Assembly: GCA_025490895.1 (NCBI GenBank)
Contig: JALPQI010001753.1
Location: 56,281-120,280, forward strand
Direction of reading: 5' to 3'
DNA from: Thaumatotibia leucotreta
Lineage: Eukaryota; Arthropoda; Insecta; Lepidoptera; Tortricidae
Length of the DNA stretch: 64,000 bases
The notes beneath the pieces are model-generated. The model saw only the letters and a program-made list of their open reading frames with translations. It made no database searches and was not told the DNA's origin. Both the position numbers and the translations under genes were made by a program. Positions 54,901-60,900 of this stretch are shown piece by piece (position 1 is the stretch's first letter; each line of letters begins with the position of its first letter).

Positions 54901-57900
54901 GATAGGGACTTCAGGTTCATCGCTGAGCAGGTAATAAACCCCGTCATTTGTTGACACTGTTTCTTGTAGCAGAGTTCCTACCACGAGCCAGGATCAGGTA
55001 CGAAAATACCGCTTAAGACTTATGCCCGCCTTCCACTGTAAGCAAAGACTCATTAATAGTTAGACGTTTACTAGACGCTCGCAGTCGTAAGAAGACTCAT
55101 TAATAGTTAGACGTTTACTAGACGCTCGCAGTCGTAAGAAGACTCATTAATAATTAGACGTTTACTAGACGCTCGCAGTCGTAAGAAGACTCATTAATAG
55201 TTAGACGTTTACTAGACGCTCGCATTCGTAAGCTGCATAATAACACTTCGCTAGCGATGAACATGAGAGCGGGTATTAAGAGTGACATTGAAAGAATGGG
55301 AAAGATCGTGGTCGTAGGCGCCGCTCCTAAACCGTTCAATTACACCTATTGTACGTTGTTCTCCTATGAGTAAGTACATGAGAGATAGGGACTTCAGATT
55401 CATCGCTAAGCAGGTATGATATAAACCCCGTCATTTATTGACACTATTCCTTACAGCAGACTTCACCACGACAGTTTCTTATACCACGAGCCTAGATCAG
55501 GTACGAAAACACCGCTTAAGACTTCATTACTTGGGCATTCCTACCTTCCACTTTGAGTGACCACTATGACAAATGTAACGGAGAGTTCTCGAGTAAAGCA
55601 CATCTTTTACGTCATTGTAGGATTATCCGCATTGTAAAAAAGTTTTTTTTAATTTGTTTATGTTATTTGCAGGTGTCGCACCACCCGCCAATATCGGCAT
55701 GCCACGCGGAGTCTCCGCGCTGGACCTTCTGGCAGGAGGCCCGCATCAAGACCAAATTCTGGGGCAAGTCCATGGAGTTCCAGCCCACCGGGCGAGTCCA
55801 TGTGCGATTGACGCCCTCTGGAGACCATTATAGTTGGAATAAGGTATAAAATGAGCATTTATCTAAAAGTTTGTACATTTGTATCTTCGATATGGATAAA
55901 ATTGGATGCTGGTCGAGCTACGAACAAATAAAACATGGAAGCCGCACGCCATATTAAATTGCCTTTTAAAAACGGTCCTGAATTTTAGTTGACAAGTGTC
56001 AGCCCCTCTTCAATGCATCACGGTAATGAGTGTCAATATCAATCTATAAAAACTTAAATCGCCATTTAAAAATAGTTGTGATTGGTTCATCAAAGTTTTG
56101 ATTGGCTATATTCTATAAACATTTGTCAAAGTTGTTGCGCCGAAATATGCGCGGTGTTAAGAAAAGCGCTATGTCCTGCCCATCTTGGCACAATTGAACA
56201 ATTGCTTTTGGGGGCATTTTTGAGCTGGCGTTAGACGTCCATGTTATGTATGGTCGCAGTGGTCGAGTCAATGATGCTGAGCAAGATCCACCACATTTCC
56301 CAAAATATTAGTATGAAACATTCCTTTTTTGTTACCAAAAATGTATAGGAATATGGTAGAAAAAGGAAACCTCCATACAAACTTTCTGGGACATTTTAGG
56401 TAATGTGGTGAATCTTGCTTATCGATTAGGACCAAAATTTGCACACACTCTGAGTTCTGATGACAATACATGACGTTTACCTAAAACGTCATTACAAATG
56501 CAATATGGCGGCCTCCCCAAGATGGCGGAATGGCTGCTTAACACGTTCGCCTCCGGTACTGTTTCGCTAAGTGCTTATACTATGCCGATCGAAATTATCT
56601 GATAGAAATCCTATGCCAGTGACACGCATATGTGACCGAAAAGATTGTACTCCTATGCCGATGACACAGCACCTGTGTCTAAAACGTTCGTATTTTTAAG
56701 CCACTGGCATAGGAGTGAGAACTTGATTAATGCTAGTGGCATAACAATAATTAGATTGCATTGATCACGTATGTGTGTCACTGGCATAGGAGTACAGTTT
56801 TTTCGGTCACATATGCGTGTCACCGGCGTCGAACGTGTAAAAATCCATCCCCATGATATTTATATCAAATGAAAGGCATACGAAAAAGCGTGTTTTTCGG
56901 TATTTTTTAACTGTTATAATTATTTATTTTTCTTCTCATCATATATTTTTGCGTCCGCTGTTGAACATAATATATGCATCTTCTATGATTTTCAATTTCG
57001 TTCTGCGGCGATGCGGATCTACCTTTACAAATACGTAAATGTAAGTTTCTTAGTAGGTGTAACATATTTCTACTTACTCTACTTGTTTTAGGTGACAACG
57101 TGTGTCCACAATTTGTTCGGCGGGCAGCGATGGGTGGACCAGTATGGTGACATGCATATTGTCTGCCACGGGACTGATATTACCTGCAAACTTCAGTTTA
57201 TTAAGGTATGGCCATACGGACAATGTTCATGTAATTTTCATGTCGTTTAATTCCGACATACAGTGTGTAATAACGCGCATTACTGGCAATCGTTTTCAAG
57301 TATTAACAGTCGACAAATAATTAAATTAACTGTTCAATTTATTTTTAGGGTTCCGTAGCAAAAATGGAACCCTTATAGTTTCGCCATGTCCGTCTGTCCG
57401 CAGCATAGCTCAGTGGCCGTTAATACTAGAAATCTGCAATTTGGTACAGGTATACATAATAATATTAATAATTATGCCAACAAAGTGGTACAACAATAAA
57501 AGCTAGATAAATTATTTTTTTCGGGTACCTCCCCAACTAGTAAAATGGGGATGATTTTTTTTACTTGATGTAATCCTATAGTGTGGGTATCATTGAATAG
57601 GTCTCTTAAAAAGAATAGGGGTCTTGAAAGATTTTTTTTTCTAAAGTCAATATTTTCGGAGATAATTGCTCTAGAAGAAAAAAAAATATCCAAAAAATAT
57701 AAAAAAAATCATGAATGTGAATTTCGAACATAATCGGCCCAGCCTTGAATAACTACGGAACCCTACACTGAGCATGGCCCGACATGCTCTTGGTCGGTTT
57801 TATATTTCCTTCGACCGATCAATGTAACGCGTGTCCTGCTTAGTTGTCAAACGCTACTAGTGACTGCGGACTGTTATTGTCAAGCGCTAAATTAACGATT

Positions 57901-60900
57901 CATTTAGAAGTACATTGTTACTCACCTCTTTACTTTGTTAATTGATCGTATTTTACATTCTAATTTTAATCAAGTAATGCTCATAGTTCGGCTACAAATC
58001 TGCATCTTAATCCTCGGTTTCAATAAAAGCCATGATGTTAACACATTCGACACCGTGTACCCACCAAACTTCGCTCAGATGCCGGCGTACCCGCTAGGCG
58101 GGCAAGAGCTATAAACTTACCCCCTTATTCATAAACGTCTGCTAACTTAACAAGCCGCTAAGTATTGTTTGTCCCTTTCGGTCTCGTGGACACATTGTTA
58201 AGACTGAAAGGGATAAACAATTATTAGCGGCTTGTTAAGTTAACAAACGTTTATGAATAAGGGGGTTACACGCTACGCCAGGCGGGCACGCATTGCATCT
58301 TCGTTACCTCAGGGCTGCTACTAACAGAAAAGTTAGCAAGTCTAATTACCATACCTCGCAACGGATGTAGCAAAACCGTAGCATTCGACAGTTTGATGTC
58401 AGGGTTGGCGATTATGATGACGAGTTTACTTACTCTACTGCACGTATGATTAATATTAACATAAGCAGTATTATTCCATATCCCAAATAACAAAATCCAA
58501 AACGTACGGTTAGTGAAAATGTCACAGAATAAAAGCTTTCCAGATCTAGGCTTAATTTAACAGGAAAACTACCACAAATTAAAGACGGTTTTAAAAAAAA
58601 CAACCCGGATTATGCTGCGGCTATGGCATTAAACAATCTTTTAAAAGAAGCTGAGTTAATAACAAACAAAAATAAATAAATACATTTCAAAATTATACAT
58701 ATTTAAATTATTGACCATTGACGGTAGATGTTTTTAATTTTAAAATGGACTTACACAAGAAGTCGACGCATTTGAGTGCAACAAATAATAAAAATGTGAT
58801 AATTTATTTTGAAGATCGATAGAACATTTAATACTGCTGCCGCGGTGTTTTTTTTGTATTCGCTATCTCTATGTGTCTATCGTTTTTATAGTGACAACCC
58901 TGACGCACATTTGCTACAGATTTGCCGGTTCGATTACGGGGTATGCTAATTACTTTCTTTTGGGACATCGTAATCTATTTTGAAGACCGATAATAACGTT
59001 ATTTTAGCACCACCATGCGGATGGTCTTGCTGAAAACTGGATTCGTACGTGTTTCATTGATTGTGTCTCTTTTGCACTCGTGAAACATTAGTATAAAAGA
59101 TGCTTCTCTGTTGTACACTTCGTTACTCTATTTAAGAAAAGCTAATCGTAGCTCTATCAGCGGGTTCGCGGCGTGCGGCTTTGAATTTCACGTCCTTGCC
59201 CGCCTAGCGGGTACTGTCGGTTTCTGGGGTATTGTTCGAAATGTTGCCTGGTTGCGAAAGTGTTAACACACTGTATACCTGTGTTGTATGTACTTCTTAG
59301 TTGTTTTAGTTCTTATATCGTGTGATAGGTAGAAAAATGGGTTACTTGTCACTAGGTCACAAGTTTTTTGACAGTCACAAACGAAAGGTTAATTGTTTAG
59401 ACCTTTGATAACTTTACTTGCTACCAGGCGAGTTCGTGGTCATCGAGCCGGCACGAAGTTCGCGGCGTGATAGCAGTCGGCGGCGCCCCGCGGCTGCGGC
59501 TGCAGGGCCGCTGGTCCGAGGGGCTGCAGGCCGCGGACCGGACTCTGTGGAGACCAGGTACAATACTCGAGCCACGAGCACAGGCTCATGGTCGAGCCGG
59601 CACTACGTCCGCGGCGTGGTGGCAGTAGGCGGCTGCAGGGCCGCTGCTCCGAGGGGCTGCAGGCCGCGGACCGGACTCTGTGGAGACCAGGTACAATACT
59701 CGAGCCACGAGCCAGGCTCATGGTCGAGCCGGCACTACGTCCGCGGCGTGGTGGCAGTAGGCGGCTGCAGGGCCGATGGTCCGAGGGGCTGCAGGCCGCG
59801 GACCGGACTCTGTGGAGACCAGGTACAATACTCGAGCCACGAGCTCTGCCAGGCTCATGGTCGAGCCGGCACTACGTCCGCGGCGTGGTGGCAGTAGGCG
59901 GCTGCAGGGCCGCTGCTCCGAGGGGCTGCACGCGGACCGGACTCTGTGGAGACCAGGTACAATACTCGAGCCACGAGCCAGGCTCATGGTCGAGCCGGCA
60001 CTACGTCCGCGGCGTGGTGGCAGTAGGCGGCTGCAGGGCCGCTGCTCCGAGGGGTGCAGGCCGCGGACCGGACTCTGTGGAGACCAGGTACAATACTCGA
60101 GCCACGACCACTGCCAGGCTCATGGTCGAGCCGGCACTACGTCCGCGGCGTGGTTTTTTCAAAATTGTCCCCCCCCCTCCCTCTTTTTTTATAACACGGC
60201 TATTTTTTATAAAATCAAAGTCAAACGATTCTTTATTTAACTGGGAATATTAACCAAACTCTTTTCCCCTCACTAGCTCGTAAAGCGCTCGTTTATCCTT
60301 TGATACGAGCGGGTAAAAACGCATTTTATTCACTAGTGAGTAAAAGTAATGACCTTGGAATACACCCTTGTGTTTAGGGCTTGTCCATTAATCACGTCAT
60401 ACTGTGTAGGGGGAGGGGGGGGGTCAAGAAAAAATCACCAATTATCACCATAGGGGAGGGGGGGTCATCGGATAAATCACGTGTAATTTTTTGTTTCTCT
60501 CTGCTGAACAGTATACTTCTTAACCAGATGTCAAATCCTGAACTGAGTTTTAAAATTTTACGGACATTTACCTCGTAGTTTGCAAAAAAGTTTTTTCCTA
60601 TCACGTGTGCTTAATGAATTACGTAAATTGAAGTGTTATTACAAGGACTACTTAAGTTGGCAAAAAATTACACGTCATATTGGCTAGGGGGGGGGGGGTC
60701 CTGAAAATATCACCAAGTATCACCATGGGGGATGGGGGGGTCTAAAATAGGAAAATCGTATGACGTGATTAATGGACAAGCCCTTACACCCTCTACAAAT
60801 AAATATTAAATATCCGCTCCGTTTCATGTTCATCGCCTGCGACCGTCTCTAGCGATGAAAGTTAAACCGAGCGATTAATAAGTCCGCTCCACTATGGAAG

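Larger units (their letters stand above)
38523..54930 (+). pseudogene. Sixteen extra copies of the ORD exon core
   Basis: Cores run 38523-38720, 39343-39540, 40257-40454, 41263-41460, 42326-42523, 43084-43281, 44094-44291, 44838-45035, 45584-45781, 46719-46916, 47594-47791, 48601-48798, 49654-49851, 50496-50693, 53918-54115 and 54733-54930. Each keeps the reading frame from ELEYSSLL to FIAEQ and the GAGCAG|gtaata donor. The only variation I see is Asp/Glu at LLDSAS/LLESAS. Upstream, the real exon's CGTCTCTGCGAA and acceptor are replaced by a bridge reading PFNWLLAE, so the normal 3' splice site is missing. A weak AG (ctggcggag|CTA) would splice in phase 0 with loss of five residues. Whether any copy is used is unknown. 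Confidence 0.93.
38030..55225 (+). repeat. 47-bp minisatellite in each array unit
   Basis: The unit, starting gactcattaatagttagac and ending cgcagtcgtaagaa, is repeated head to tail one to eight times between the exon-core flank and the decayed exon copy of every unit. Copy number explains most unit-length differences (for example 820 versus 914 bp). The repeats are contiguous with no spacers. Forty-seven is not divisible by three, so the repeat is not coding. Confidence 0.93.
38357..55413 (+). pseudogene. Seventeen decayed partial copies of the ORD exon tail
   Basis: After every full core lies a roughly 80-97-bp relic, readable as AAPKPFN...YEYMRDRDFRFIAEQ, with a donor-like gagcag|gtataa. 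It corresponds to the exon end AASKPFN...YEYVGDRDFRFIAEQ. Ends: 38446, 39266, 40180, 40976, 41962, 43006, 44019, 44760, 45506, 46356, 47230, 48268, 49130, 50418, 53843, 54658 and 55413. Some have lost the donor (gagcac, gagcgc, gaccag). They differ from one another much more than the full cores do. The last is followed by a diverged downstream flank to about 55560. Confidence 0.88.
37901..55560 (+). repeat. 17.7-kb tandem array built from ORD exon 37691-37900
   Basis: Units of about 744-1,135 bp contain, in order: a full exon core; about 150 bp of conserved downstream intron; a variable 47-bp minisatellite; a conserved leader (cttcgctagcgatgaacatg); a decayed partial exon copy; and a short bridge into the next core. 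One unit is enlarged to 3,422 bp by LINE insertions. The first two units (37901-38720 and 38721-39540) appear identical over 820 bp. The third is 94 bp longer, exactly two minisatellite units. All the sequence lies inside one ORP intron, between exons 37691-37900 and 55673-55843. Confidence 0.96.

Noticed and set aside
38510..54905. Repeated 61-codon frames (MAAGGARILLAAR...) on the plus strand and 66-codon frames on the minus strand across the array
   Set aside because: They are out-of-frame and antisense readings of the same GC-rich ORD exon core; the plus-strand frame encoding ELEYSSLL...FIAEQ is the one homologous to ORPs.
38030..55225. CRISPR-like regularly spaced repeats
   Set aside because: The 47-bp repeats are contiguous without spacers, there are no cas genes, and the context is a eukaryotic intron. 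It is a minisatellite.
37691..55843. All 17 exon copies spliced in series
   Set aside because: Although phase 0-0 would allow it, copies 2-17 lack a proper acceptor, and serial inclusion would disrupt the single ORD fold.
59418..60253. Arg/Gly/Pro-rich proteins of 154-221 residues on both strands
   Set aside because: They are shadow frames through the GC-rich tandem copies of exon 59428-59557.
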